Source: Barrientosiimonas humi (GTDB taxonomy: Bacteria > Actinomycetota > Actinomycetes > Actinomycetales > Dermatophilaceae). Taken from it: a stretch of 64,000 nt of DNA. Both the position numbers and the translations under genes were made by a program. The stretch lies in assembly GCF_006716095.1 (NCBI RefSeq), contig NZ_VFOK01000001.1:2511375-2575374 (forward strand). Direction: 5' to 3'. Positions 1-14,209 of this stretch are shown piece after piece. The stretch's first letter is position 1. The number at the start of each line of letters is the position of its first letter. The notes under the pieces were generated by a model, which saw only the letters and a program-made list of their open reading frames with translations, made no database searches and was not told the DNA's origin.

Positions 1-88
1 TCTTCAGCGCCTGCGCGGCGACGGTGAGCGAGTCGCTCTCCTGCAGGAACTCGGCGGGGCTGGTCATGAGGTCACGAGCGGTTGCCAT
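1..88 (-). CDS. CBS-domain protein, N-terminal fragment
   Basis: Only the first 29 codons are inside the window; the gene continues to the left. The start MATARDLMTSPAEFLQES is the typical beginning of stand-alone tandem CBS-domain proteins, which bind adenine nucleotides and often act in stress responses. A GGAGAG ribosome binding site lies just upstream of the ATG. The function of this member is unknown. The assignment rests on a short stretch and could change with the rest of the gene. Confidence 0.55.
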   Translation of the reverse strand, partial: MATARDLMTSPAEFLQESDSLTVAAQALK

Positions 89-217
89 CTGAACTCTCCA
101 GACTGCCGGCCGTGGACCCGGATGGGGTCGCGGGGCGACCGGCCCTAGGCACGGTAGTGGCGCAGACCACCAGGCGCCACGGTCCCAACCTACGGTCGAG
201 AAGGCGATGATGGAGGG

Positions 218-1432
218 ATGAACAGCGCCCCCGGCCGGCGGGGCCGACGACGCGCGGCGCGCGCCCTCGGCGCCGGGTTGGTCGCCGCCCTGCTCGCGTC
301 GTGCGGTCTGGTCGACGGCGACCGCAGCGGCAGCTCCACGCCGACCGACCCCAACGCCTACCGCATGGAGCCCGCGTGCGGCCCGGCACCCGCCGAGTTC
401 CCGGTGAGCGCCGAGATCGTCAACCGCGTGGTCTCCAGCAACTCGACGCTGCCCGCGTGGGAGGCCGGCGACATCGGCGCGAGCGCCCGCCTCTCCGACA
501 ACCGGCTGGTGTGGGTGTTCGGCGACACCGTGCGCGGCGACGACTACATCCCCAAGATCGTCGCGAACTCGATGCTGCTGTCCTCGGGTCTGTGCCTCTC
601 GCAGGTGATGACGCGGTTCGACCAGCCGATCATCCCCGACGTGTCCGAGAAGGTCGTCCACTGGCCGATGTCGGTCGCGCGGCTGGACCCCGCGAAGATC
701 AAGGACCCCGCGGTGCCGCCCGGCACCAGCGACATCCTCGTGGTCTTCACCGGCCGCATCGAGCGCGGCACCCAGAACGCCCTGGACTTCCGCTACCTCG
801 GCTTCTCCGCCACGATCTTCACGGTCCGGCGCGGCGAGGCGCCGCAGCGGGTGCTGACGCTGGAGATCACCCCCGACCGCACCAACCAGGACCAGATCCA
901 CTGGGGAGCGGCCGCGATGGTCGACCAGGGCTGGTACTACGTCTACGGCAGCCGCCTCCCGAAGGGTTCGTTCGGCCGCGAGCTGTACGTCGGTCGCGCC
1001 CCCGTGGCCCGCCCGGCCGTGCGCTCGGGCTGGCAGTTCTGGGACGGCAAGCGCTGGCAGTCCGACCTCGAGAAGGCCCGGCCGGTGCTCCCGGCCAGCG
1101 AGGGCGTGTCGCAGACGCTGTCGGTCAGCCGCACCCACGGGCAGTACGTCGTCGTCTCCAAGAAGGACGGCGACCTCGGCGACTTCGTCTACACCTGGTC
1201 CTCCCGCTCCCCCACCGGCCCGTGGCGCGGGCGCAAGGGCGTCAAGGCGCCGTACGGCGTCAACCAGGACGAGCTGCAGTACGCCCCGCTCGGCCACCCG
1301 GAGATCCCGCTGGAGTCGGGCAAGCTGCTGGTGTCGATCTCGCGCAACACGACCGACCTGACCAAGCTGCTGCGCGAGCCCGAGCAGGTCGGCCGCCCGG
1401 TCTTCACCGAGATCGAGATCCCGCCGCTGTGA
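218..1432 (+). CDS. DUF4185 domain lipoprotein
   Basis: This 404-residue protein starts with a twin-arginine-rich basic stretch, a hydrophobic segment and a lipobox (LLASC, Cys about residue 29), so it is probably an exported lipoprotein. The body has the beta-propeller-like signature seen in DUF4185 proteins, for example LVWVFGDT near residue 92 and later GAAAMVDQGWYYVYGS. Such proteins resemble glycosidase-like propellers but no activity is established. It is a single gene divergent from the CBS-domain gene, preceded by GGAGGG. Confidence 0.75.
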   Translation: MNSAPGRRGRRRAARALGAGLVAALLASCGLVDGDRSGSSTPTDPNAYRMEPACGPAPAEFPVSAEIVNRVVSSNSTLPAWEAGDIGASARLSDNRLVWVFGDTVRGDDYIPKIVANSMLLSSGLCLSQVMTRFDQPIIPDVSEKVVHWPMSVARLDPAKIKDPAVPPGTSDILVVFTGRIERGTQNALDFRYLGFSATIFTVRRGEAPQRVLTLEITPDRTNQDQIHWGAAAMVDQGWYYVYGSRLPKGSFGRELYVGRAPVARPAVRSGWQFWDGKRWQSDLEKARPVLPASEGVSQTLSVSRTHGQYVVVSKKDGDLGDFVYTWSSRSPTGPWRGRKGVKAPYGVNQDELQYAPLGHPEIPLESGKLLVSISRNTTDLTKLLREPEQVGRPVFTEIEIPPL

Positions 1433-1540
1433 CCGCCCACCCCAAGGGCGGGGAAGCCCGGGCCGCGCGGCTGAGCGCCGCCCCGGCGCGCTAGTTTGCA
1501 AGAGCCCCGCACCGTCTCGTCCGCCCCCTGGAGGGAGAGC

Positions 1541-2374
1541 ATGTCCACCCGCCGGCTGCAGCTGGGCTGCACCTTCCGCTACTCCGCGACCAACCCCACC
1601 GCCGCGATCTTCCAGGTGAAGGCGGCCGGCTCCCCGCGCATCACGGTGAGCGAGGAGTCGTTCGCGTGGGACGGCGAGGCCCCGCTGCACCACTACGCCG
1701 ACCTGTTCGACAACCCGTGCACCCGCACGACGCTGCCGACGGGAGTGTCGACGCTGACGTACTCCGCGGTGGCGCAGGTGCCCGACGAGCTGGACGAGAT
1801 CGACGAGAACGCCGAGGAGGTCCCGCCGGCGCTGCTGCCCGACGACGTGCTCGTCTACACCCTCGCCAGCCGCTTCTGCCAGCCCGACATCCTGGGCCAG
1901 CAGGCCTGGCGCCGGTTCGGCGGGATGAAGCCCGGCTGGGGCCGGGTGCAGGCGGTGGTCGACTTCGTGCACCAGCACCTGGCGTACACCACCGGCTCGA
2001 CCAACGCGACGGCCACCTCGGTCGACACCTTCGCGACCGGGCTCGGCGTCTGCCGCGACTTCGCGCACCTGTCGATCACGATGCTGCGCGCGCTCAACAT
2101 CCCGGCGCGCTACGTGCACGGCTACCTGCCCGTGCTCGACGGCGCCCCGCAGCCGCCGGTCATGGACTTCCACGCCTGGACCCAGGTGTGGCTCGACGGG
2201 CGCTGGTGGGACGTCGACGCCCGGTGGAACCGCCGGTTCAAGGGCCGCACGGTCATCGGGCAGGGTCGCGACGCGGCCGACGTGGCGATGGTGACGACGT
2301 ACGGCGCTCCCTGGCTGCAGCTGATGACGGTCACCTGCCACGAGCTCCCGGACGACGCCGGCCAGGCAAACTGA
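1541..2374 (+). CDS. transglutaminase-like domain protein
   Basis: The protein has 277 residues. The ATG at 1541 is chosen because GGAGGGAGAGC precedes it; an upstream in-frame start would add 15 residues. It has the Cys-His-Asp triad of the bacterial transglutaminase/protease-like family: GVCRDFAHL, then DFHAWTQVW, then WWDVDAR. An N-terminal beta-rich domain (about residues 1-110) precedes the core, as in family members of this length. These proteins are usually cysteine peptidases or amide-bond enzymes; the substrate is unknown. No signal peptide is visible, so it is probably cytosolic. Confidence 0.8.
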   Translation: MSTRRLQLGCTFRYSATNPTAAIFQVKAAGSPRITVSEESFAWDGEAPLHHYADLFDNPCTRTTLPTGVSTLTYSAVAQVPDELDEIDENAEEVPPALLPDDVLVYTLASRFCQPDILGQQAWRRFGGMKPGWGRVQAVVDFVHQHLAYTTGSTNATATSVDTFATGLGVCRDFAHLSITMLRALNIPARYVHGYLPVLDGAPQPPVMDFHAWTQVWLDGRWWDVDARWNRRFKGRTVIGQGRDAADVAMVTTYGAPWLQLMTVTCHELPDDAGQAN

Positions 2375-2447
2375 GCCTTCCCAAACTGGACTGAGGCCAG
2401 CCTAGCCACGCTATCGCGGCGGGAATCGCGTGGTTACAGTCCTTCGT

Positions 2448-2966
2448 ATGAAGCTCGCACCCTCTCTCGAAACGGCATTCAACGCGCAGATCACCCTCGA
2501 GTTCGAGGCGTCGATGGTCTATCGGCAGCTGGCGATCGAGATGGAGATCCGCGACCTCCCCGGCATGGCCGCGTGGCTGCGCCACCAGGCCGACGAGGAG
2601 ATCGTCCACGCCAACAAGTTCATCAACCACCTGGCCGACCGCGACAACCACCCGGCCATCGGCCAGATCAACGCGCCGTCGGTCGAGGCGACCACGCCCC
2701 TGCAGGTGTTCGAGGCGGCGTACGCCCACGAGCAGAAGGTCTCCCAGGCCATCCGCGACCTCTACCTCGCGGCCGAGAAGGAGAGCGACCTCGACTCGCG
2801 CCCGCTGCTCAACTGGTTCCTGGAGGAGCAGGTCGAGGAGGAGGCCACGGTCAGCGAGATCGTCGCCCACCTCGAGCTGATCAAGGACGACGGCCCCGGC
2901 CTGCTGCGCCTCGACGAGGAGCTCGGCAACCGCCCGACCAGCACCACCGAGACCGGCGAAGCGTGA
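2448..2966 (+). CDS. ferritin
   Basis: This 172-residue four-helix protein has the ferroxidase-site pattern of non-haem bacterial ferritins: LEFEASMVYRQLAIEME in helix A, HQADEEIVHA in helix B and EEQVEEEATVSEI in helix D. It oxidises Fe2+ and stores iron in a cytosolic 24-mer. The ATG at 2448 is chosen because the upstream in-frame start adds only MVTVLR with no ribosome site. The stop overlaps the GTG start of the phosphoribosyltransferase (GTGA), so the two genes are translationally coupled. Confidence 0.88.
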   Translation: MKLAPSLETAFNAQITLEFEASMVYRQLAIEMEIRDLPGMAAWLRHQADEEIVHANKFINHLADRDNHPAIGQINAPSVEATTPLQVFEAAYAHEQKVSQAIRDLYLAAEKESDLDSRPLLNWFLEEQVEEEATVSEIVAHLELIKDDGPGLLRLDEELGNRPTSTTETGEA

Positions 2967-3448
2967 GCACCGACGTCGCCCGGGAGGTCCTCACCTGGGA
3001 CGCCTTCGGGCAGGCCTCGCGCGACCTGGCGCAGGAGGTCGTCGACGACGGCTTCCGCCCCGACCTGATCCTCGGGATCGCGCGCGGCGGCCTCCTCCCG
3101 GCCGGCACGATCAGCTACGCGCTCGGCATCAAGAACCTGCACGTCATCAACGTCGAGTTCTACACCGGCGTCAACGAGCGGCTCGAGATGCCGGTCATGC
3201 TGCCGCCGGTGCCGCAGGCGGTCGACCTGTCGGCCAAGTCGGTGCTCATCGTCGACGACGTCGCCGACACCGGCGGCACCCTGCAGCTGGTGCGCGACTT
3301 CTGCACCGAGCACGTCGCCGACGCGCGCTGCGCGGTGATCTTCGAGAAGGACCGCTCGGCCGTGAAGTGCGAGTACGTCTGGAAGCGCACCAACGACTGG
3401 ATCGACTTCCCCTGGTCGGACAAGCCGGTGATCACGGCCACCTCCTAG
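2963..3448 (+). CDS. phosphoribosyltransferase family protein
   Basis: This 161-residue type I phosphoribosyltransferase has the PRPP loop LIVDDVADTGGTL (about residues 94-106) and an early ILGIARGGLLPAG segment. It is most like xanthine/hypoxanthine-type (gpt-like) enzymes of actinobacteria, so purine salvage is the likely role, but the base specificity cannot be read from the motif. It starts with GTG overlapping the ferritin stop by four bases. A strong hairpin follows the gene. Confidence 0.78.
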   Translation: MSTDVAREVLTWDAFGQASRDLAQEVVDDGFRPDLILGIARGGLLPAGTISYALGIKNLHVINVEFYTGVNERLEMPVMLPPVPQAVDLSAKSVLIVDDVADTGGTLQLVRDFCTEHVADARCAVIFEKDRSAVKCEYVWKRTNDWIDFPWSDKPVITATS

Positions 3449-3489
3449 CCACCGGCCGCGCCCCGCACGACGACGGCGGCCCACATCCG

Positions 3490-3526
3490 ACGACGGCGGC
3501 ACAGAAAACTTCTGTGCCGCCGTCGT
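3490..3526. terminator. 17-bp hairpin between convergent genes
   Basis: A perfect 17-bp inverted repeat with a 3-base loop lies between the phosphoribosyltransferase and the end of lysX. A partial third copy of one arm (TTTCTGTGCCGCCGTCG) follows directly and a partial copy precedes it. It can terminate both convergent genes, although it lacks a clear T-tract. The repeated arms also make a small repeat element possible. Confidence 0.6.
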
Positions 3527-3631
3527 GGTTTCTGTGCCGCCGTCGACGATGCCGGGCGGGTGAGCCTGCGAGCCCGCCCGGAGGAGGAGACGCGGCAAGA
3601 CAACACAGCCTGGTCCGCCGTCGTACGCCGG

Positions 3632-6600
3632 TCAGGGCTGGGGGCGGACGAACGGGAAGGCGAGCGTGGGGCGGATCGACACCCCGGCGAGCAGCATCAC
3701 CAACCGGTCGACGCCGAACCCGAGGCCGCCGGTCGGCGGCATCCCGAGCTCGAGCGCGGCGAGGAACGCCTCGTCGAGCTGCATCGCCTCCAGGTCGCCG
3801 GCGGCCGCGGCCATCGACTGCTCGGTGAGCCGCTGCCGCTGGTCGATCGGGTCGGTGAGCTCGGTGTACGCCGTCCCCAGCTCGGCGCCCCAGGCCACCA
3901 GGTCCCACTGCTCGGTCAGTCGCGGGTCCTCCCGGTGCCGCCGCGCCAGGGGCGAGACCTCGACCGGGAAGTCGGTGTAGAAGGTCGGGTAGGTCGTCTG
4001 CTTCTCGACCAGCGCCTCGTACAGCTCCATCACGAGGCGGCCCGCGCTGGTGCCGGGCGGCACGTCGACCCCGTGCTCCCGGCAGACCTCGGCGACGTCT
4101 CGCAGCGGCGTGCTCGAGGTGAGCCGCGCGCCCGTGGCTCGCGAGACGGCCTCGTGCAGCGGCACCACCGGCCACTCCCCCGTCAGGTCCACCTCGACGA
4201 GCTGGCCACCGGCACCGGGTCGCATCGCGACCGGGCGGCCGTTGACCGCGGTCGCCGCAGCGATCGTGGCGGAGCGCATCAGCTCCCGCATCGTCGTGTA
4301 GTCGCCGTAGGCGGCGTACGCCTCCAGCGAGGTGAACTCCGGGTTGTGCGTCGCGTCGGCGCCCTCGTTGCGGAAGTTCCGGTTGAGCTCGAAGATCCGC
4401 GGCATCCCGCCGACGGCCAGCCGCTTGAGATAGAGCTCGGGCGCGATGCGCAGGAACAGCTCGGTGTCGTAGGCGTTGATGTGCGTCGTGAACGGTCGTG
4501 CCGCGGCGCCGCCGTGGACGGCCTGCAGCATCGGCGTCTCGACCTCGAGGAAGCCGCGCTCGGCGAAGATCTCGCGCAGCGCGCGCACGGCGGCCGAGCG
4601 TCGGCGCAGCAGGTCCACGGCGTCGGGGTTGGTGATCAGGTCCAACGACCGGTTGCGGACGCGCACGTCGTCACTGAGCCGGGCGCGCAGCGGCGGCACC
4701 GGGTGCAGGCACTTCGCGGCCATCGCCCATCGGTGCAGCACGACCGACAGCTCCCCGGTGCGCGAGGCCCCGACCTCGCCGGTGACGCTCACCAGGTCGC
4801 CGAGATCGACCCCGCTCACCCACGTCTCGCGCGCGGGCGCCGGGGTCTCGTCGCGGCTGGTCAGCACCTGCAGCAGCGCGCCCTCCTCCTCCAGCACGGC
4901 GAACGTCACGCCGCCGAGGTCGCGCCACGCCCGCACCCGCCCGGTCACCGACACGGTGCGCCCGGTCCGGGCGCCGGGCGCCAGCCCGCCGCAGGCCGCG
5001 CGCACGTCGGCGAGCGAGCGGTCCCGCTCGACCGACGGTGGGTACGCCGGCAGCCCCTTCCCCTCGAGGGCGTCGGCCTTGGCGCGGCGCACCCGCTGCT
5101 GCTCGCCCACGCGAGGGGCCGGCGCCGCGACGTGCAGCAGCTCCTCCTCCTGGGCGCGGACCCGCTCGACGAAGCCGGCCTCGGGCCGCGGCGGCTGGTG
5201 GTCGTCGACGCGCGGGCCGGTGAGGAACCGGGGACCGACCACAGGCAGGAAGCCTTCGGCCACGCCCATGGCGATGCCGGCCCGGGCCACGGTGAGCGCC
5301 GGGTCGTAGCACAGCAGCCGCGGCACCCACTGCGGGCGGTACTTGTCGTTGGACCGGTAGAGCGTCTCGAGCTGGTAGAACCGCGAGGCGAACGACAGGG
5401 CGGCGTCGGTGAGCCGGGTGACCGGCCCGGCGCCCACCTGGTCGGCGCCGGCGAACACGTTGCGGAAGACCGCGAAGTTGAGCGAGACCCGCCGCACGCC
5501 CAGGCCCGGCCCCTGCTCGGCGAGCCGCGAGACGAGGAACTCGTTCAGGCCGTTCGGCGCCGTCCGGTCGCGGCGCATCAGGTCCAGCGACAGCCCGCGC
5601 GTGCCCCACGGCACGAAGCTGAGGAAGCCGCGCACCTGCCCCTGCGGGTCGTGCGCCGTGACGACGACGCACCGCCCGTCGGCCGGGTCGCCGACCCGGT
5701 TGAGCGCCATCGAGAAGCCGCGCTCGGTCTCCTCGCCGCGCCAGGCGTCGGCGAGGCGCTCGAGCTCGGCGAGCTCGGCCGGGTCGAGCTCGCTGTGCCG
5801 CCGCACCCGGGCGGTGTAGCCGGCTCGGGCCACCCGGGTCACCGCCTGGCGCACCGGCCGCATGTCGCGGCCGCTCAGCGAGAAGGAGTCCAGCTCGACG
5901 ATCGCCTCGTCACCCAGCGCGAAGGGGCGCAGCCCCGCCGCGACGTACGCCCGCGCACCCTCCTCGCTGCACGACAGCACCGCGGCGTGCCAGCCGTGCG
6001 TGCGGCACCGCTCCAGCCAGTCGCCGATCACCTCTGGCCAGCCGCTGCGCGCGCCCACGGGGTCCGCGCTCGCCACGCAGACGGTCCCCTCGACCCGGTA
6101 GGTCAGCGCGGCCCGGCCGTCGCGGGAGAACAGCACGCTCTTGTCTCGGCGGGTCGCGAAGTAGCCCAGCGAGTCGTGCTCCCCGTGCTCCAGCAGCAGC
6201 CGCCGCACGGCCAGCTCCTCGTCGGCGCTCTGATGAGTGCTGGCACGGTTGCCCCGCAGCAGCACGAGCGTTGCCAGCACGAGCGCCGCCGCCGAGGCCA
6301 GCCCGGCCAGCCCGAAGATCCACTGATGGCCCATGCGTCCGTCGAACGTGGGGTCGACCGGGGACGTGGACTGCCCGAACGTCGCGCGCAGCGCCCACCG
6401 CGCCTCCTCCAGGAGTCCGTCGAGCGAACCTGGCATGAGCACGGTGAGCGCCAGGGTGAGCCCGAACGAGGCGAGCAGACCGGCGACCAGCACGACCAGG
6501 GCGGTGCGGCGCGATCCGTGAGCCAGGCGGGCCGGGAACTGGCGGAACGCTGCTGCCACGAGCAGGAGCACGGCCAGGGTGACCGCGGCGCACCCGACGT

Positions 6601-6967
6601 TGAACAGCGGTCGCTCCCGCAGCCCCCACCACAGCCCAGCGAACCGGCCGGTCCCGGCCGTGTCGGGCGCGGTGCCTCCCGACCAGGAGTCGGCGGCCAC
6701 CAGCACCTGGAAACCCAGGCTGAGCGACACCAGGACGACCACCACGACGTACGCCGCGCGCAGCCTCCGTCGGACGGCGCCGGCGAGCACGAGCAGCATG
6801 GCGATGACGAACAGGCTGGGCTCTGCCGGGAGCCCGAGGACTCCCAGCGCGTCGTTGACGGCCTCGACGGTCGCGCTGTGCCGCCAGGGCCACGACACCA
6901 GCGACCAGAGCGCGACCAGGGCGAACGCGTTGCCCAGCGTGCGCGCCACACGCTCCCGCCAGGTCAT
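3632..6967 (-). CDS. lysX: bifunctional lysylphosphatidylglycerol synthetase / lysine-tRNA ligase LysX
   Basis: This 1111-residue fusion has an N-terminal MprF-like membrane region (several hydrophobic helices, about residues 10-250) and a DUF2156 lysyltransferase domain (about 250-560). These are followed by an OB-fold (about 610-720) and a class II lysyl-tRNA synthetase core to the C terminus, with the motif 2-like FELNRNFRNEGADATHNPEF and motif 3-like GFGVDRLVMLLAG. In mycobacteria LysX makes Lys-tRNA and transfers lysine to phosphatidylglycerol, which protects against cationic peptides. The ATG at 6967 gives the usual length; further upstream starts would run into the rRNA terminator. Confidence 0.93.
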   Translation of the reverse strand: MTWRERVARTLGNAFALVALWSLVSWPWRHSATVEAVNDALGVLGLPAEPSLFVIAMLLVLAGAVRRRLRAAYVVVVVLVSLSLGFQVLVAADSWSGGTAPDTAGTGRFAGLWWGLRERPLFNVGCAAVTLAVLLLVAAAFRQFPARLAHGSRRTALVVLVAGLLASFGLTLALTVLMPGSLDGLLEEARWALRATFGQSTSPVDPTFDGRMGHQWIFGLAGLASAAALVLATLVLLRGNRASTHQSADEELAVRRLLLEHGEHDSLGYFATRRDKSVLFSRDGRAALTYRVEGTVCVASADPVGARSGWPEVIGDWLERCRTHGWHAAVLSCSEEGARAYVAAGLRPFALGDEAIVELDSFSLSGRDMRPVRQAVTRVARAGYTARVRRHSELDPAELAELERLADAWRGEETERGFSMALNRVGDPADGRCVVVTAHDPQGQVRGFLSFVPWGTRGLSLDLMRRDRTAPNGLNEFLVSRLAEQGPGLGVRRVSLNFAVFRNVFAGADQVGAGPVTRLTDAALSFASRFYQLETLYRSNDKYRPQWVPRLLCYDPALTVARAGIAMGVAEGFLPVVGPRFLTGPRVDDHQPPRPEAGFVERVRAQEEELLHVAAPAPRVGEQQRVRRAKADALEGKGLPAYPPSVERDRSLADVRAACGGLAPGARTGRTVSVTGRVRAWRDLGGVTFAVLEEEGALLQVLTSRDETPAPARETWVSGVDLGDLVSVTGEVGASRTGELSVVLHRWAMAAKCLHPVPPLRARLSDDVRVRNRSLDLITNPDAVDLLRRRSAAVRALREIFAERGFLEVETPMLQAVHGGAAARPFTTHINAYDTELFLRIAPELYLKRLAVGGMPRIFELNRNFRNEGADATHNPEFTSLEAYAAYGDYTTMRELMRSATIAAATAVNGRPVAMRPGAGGQLVEVDLTGEWPVVPLHEAVSRATGARLTSSTPLRDVAEVCREHGVDVPPGTSAGRLVMELYEALVEKQTTYPTFYTDFPVEVSPLARRHREDPRLTEQWDLVAWGAELGTAYTELTDPIDQRQRLTEQSMAAAAGDLEAMQLDEAFLAALELGMPPTGGLGFGVDRLVMLLAGVSIRPTLAFPFVRPQP

Positions 6968-6991
6968 GCCGCGATTGTGGCAGGAAACGCA

Positions 6992-7023
6992 AGAAGGGGA
7001 GCCGCATGTGCGGCTCCCCTTCT
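6992..7023 (-). terminator. rRNA operon terminator
   Basis: A perfect 15-bp GC-rich inverted repeat lies just beyond the 3' end of the 5S rRNA on the minus strand, before the lysX start. A short T-run follows on the minus strand. Its position fits termination of the rRNA transcript. Confidence 0.8.
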
Positions 7024-7034
7024 CGGAAAGATTG

Positions 7035-7153
7035 TCCGGCGGCGTCCTACTCTCCCACACCCTACCGAGTGCAGTACCATCGGCGCTGAAGGGCTTAGCT
7101 TCCGGGTTCGGAATGTGACCGGGCGTTTCCCCATTCGCTATGACCGCCGTAAC
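7035..7153 (-). rRNA. 5S ribosomal RNA
   Basis: The minus strand reads the conserved 5S sequence from GTTACGGCGGTCATAGCG at the 5' end through CCCGGTCACATTCCGAACCC to the closing GGCGTCC arm. It is the third gene of the rRNA operon. The ends are estimated from the terminal stem and may be off by a few bases. Confidence 0.93.
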
Positions 7154-7227
7154 ACTGTGAAACTATCAACCAACCAACGGGCCGGTGCTGTTTCAGAGTT
7201 GCATAGTGGACGCGAGTATCTTTGTGG

Positions 7228-12280
<5,053 letters not shown>

Positions 12281-12646
12281 GAAAATCAAAACCTGGCCGA
12301 AATTGAACAGAGTTCAAAATCAACCAAACAAACATTTGGCATCAATCACTCGACACGCTGTTGAGTTCTCAAGAAACAAGCACGCACCTCAGCGACAGAT
12401 GCATTCGCACCGATCGTGTGGGGTGACCCATCTCGTTGGTTCCGACTCGGCTCTTGGGCGTCAAGCCGGCCCTGTGAGGTCCGAACTCTCGCGCACTTGG
12501 CTCCGAGCGGAGTGCCATCGTAGCAGAACCTCGTCGGCTTCGCTACCCGGCTTGCCTGCCCTGTCGGGCTGACGTCGAGAACATTAGGACACCGGGAGCG
12601 CGGCCTGCAAATCGAGAACGCCTCCGGCGCGTGAGACCTGCGTCAC
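12281..12646 (-). promoter_or_regulatory. rRNA operon leader and promoter region
   Basis: This stretch between 16S and the cbs gene has no credible gene. It contains TTGAGAACTCAACAGCGTG at about 12358-12376 on the minus strand, the conserved actinobacterial rRNA leader element (antitermination/processing). Promoters are expected farther upstream. A TTGACG hexamer (minus strand, near 12460) and a TACGAT hexamer (near 12520) are possible parts, but no convincing -35/-10 pair could be fixed by eye. Confidence 0.55.
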
Positions 12647-12685
12647 AAGGCCCAATCCCGTTGCAGCACAACAGAATTGGGCCTT
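12647..12685 (-). terminator. terminator of cystathionine beta-synthase gene
   Basis: A 10-bp inverted repeat (arm AAGGCCCAAT) with a loop that itself contains a short TTG/CAA stem lies 18 bases beyond the cbs stop codon, between cbs and the rRNA promoter region. It is well placed to stop minus-strand transcription from running into the rRNA promoters. Confidence 0.65.
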
Positions 12686-12703
12686 GGGCGAGGTCGGTCG
12701 ACG

Positions 12704-14095
12704 TCAGTCGACCAGGAAGTTGAGCAGGTCGGACCGGGTCAGCACCCCGCTGGGCTTGCCGTCGCTCACCACGAGGATCGCGTCGTGGTCCTCCAGCAGC
12801 TCGCGGGCCTGGCTCACCGGCTCCCCCGCGCCGAGCATCGGCAGCGGCGGGGCCATGTGCTTCTCGACCGGGTCGGCGAGGTGGGCCTCCCCGGCGTAGA
12901 GCGACTCCAGCAGCGCCTTGTCGGTGACCGACCCCGCGACCTCACCGGCCATGACCGGAGGCTCGGCCTTGACGACAGGCATGGCCGAGACGTCGTACTC
13001 ACGCATGATCTGGATGGCGTCGCGCACGGTCTCCACCGGGTGGGTGTGCACCAGGTCCGGCATCGAGCCGTCCTTGCCCTCGAGGATCTGCCCGACGGTC
13101 TGCTCGGTGCTGCCCTTGCGGAAGCCGTACGACGCGAGCCAGCCGTCGTCGAAGATCTTGGACATGTAGCCGCGCCCTGAGTCGGGCAGCAGCACGACGA
13201 CCACGGCGTCGGCGGGCAGCGTGCGCGCGTGCCGCAGGGCCGCGACGACGGCCATGCCGCAGGAGCCGCCCACGAGCATCCCTTCCTCGCGGGCCAGCCG
13301 TCGGGTCATCTCGAAGGAGTCGGCGTCGCTGACGGCGATGACCTCGTCGACGACCTTGGGGTCGTAGGCCTCGGGCCACATGTCCTCACCGACCCCCTCC
13401 ACGAGGTAGGGCCGGCCGGTTCCGCCGGAGTAGACCGAGCCCTCGGGGTCGGCGCCGATGATCTGCACCCGGCCGCCCTCGCGGTCGGCCGACACCTCGC
13501 GGAGGTACCGGCCGGTGCCGGTGATGGTGCCGCCGGTGCCGATGCCGGTCACGAACGAGGTGATCCGGCCCGCCGTGTCGCGCCAGATCTCCGGGCCGGT
13601 CGTGTCGTAGTGGCTGGCCGGGCCGTTCTGGTTGGAGTACTGGTCGGGCTTCCAGCCGCCCTCGGTCTCGGCCGCGATGCGGTCGGAGACGGAGTAGTAG
13701 CTGTCCGGGTGGTCCGGCGGGACCGACGTCGGGGTGACGACCACCTCGGCGCCGTACGCCCGCAGCACGTTGCGCTTGTCCTCGCTCACCTTGTCGGGGC
13801 ACACGAAGATGCACTTGTAGCCCTTCTTCTGCGCGACCAGCGCGAGCCCGACCCCGGTGTTGCCGGAGGTCGGCTCGACAATGGTTCCGCCGGGCTTCAG
13901 CTCGCCGGAGGCCTCCGCGGCCTCGACCATGCGCAGGGCGATGCGGTCCTTCACGGAGCCGCCGGGGTTGAGGTACTCCACCTTCGCGAGCACCGTGCAG
14001 TCGATTCCGTCGGTGACCGAGCTCAGCCGGACCAGCGGGGTGTTTCCCACGAGGTCGGCGATGTGCTCGGCGTAGGTCATGCCGTCGTCAGCCAT
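12704..14095 (-). CDS. cbs: cystathionine beta-synthase
   Basis: This 463-residue protein has a PLP-dependent fold-type II core with the Schiff-base lysine in NPGGSVKDR (Lys49), the phosphate loop GIGTGGTITG and SGNTGVGLA. A C-terminal pair of CBS domains (about residues 340-463) follows, as in actinobacterial Cbs. It condenses serine and homocysteine to cystathionine in transsulfuration; an O-acetylserine/cysteine synthase activity cannot be excluded. The start at 14095 is the only ATG giving the family length. A hairpin terminator follows. Confidence 0.9.
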   Translation of the reverse strand: MADDGMTYAEHIADLVGNTPLVRLSSVTDGIDCTVLAKVEYLNPGGSVKDRIALRMVEAAEASGELKPGGTIVEPTSGNTGVGLALVAQKKGYKCIFVCPDKVSEDKRNVLRAYGAEVVVTPTSVPPDHPDSYYSVSDRIAAETEGGWKPDQYSNQNGPASHYDTTGPEIWRDTAGRITSFVTGIGTGGTITGTGRYLREVSADREGGRVQIIGADPEGSVYSGGTGRPYLVEGVGEDMWPEAYDPKVVDEVIAVSDADSFEMTRRLAREEGMLVGGSCGMAVVAALRHARTLPADAVVVVLLPDSGRGYMSKIFDDGWLASYGFRKGSTEQTVGQILEGKDGSMPDLVHTHPVETVRDAIQIMREYDVSAMPVVKAEPPVMAGEVAGSVTDKALLESLYAGEAHLADPVEKHMAPPLPMLGAGEPVSQARELLEDHDAILVVSDGKPSGVLTRSDLLNFLVD

Positions 14096-14209
14096 GTGCT
14101 CATCGTGACACCTGCTCCGGCGGGCCATTCCGGCGATGCCGGGGCCGGCACGTTTTGCCCCGGTGAGACGCTGGAACAGGCAGAAGGCACGAGGACCGGA
14201 GGGGGTCGC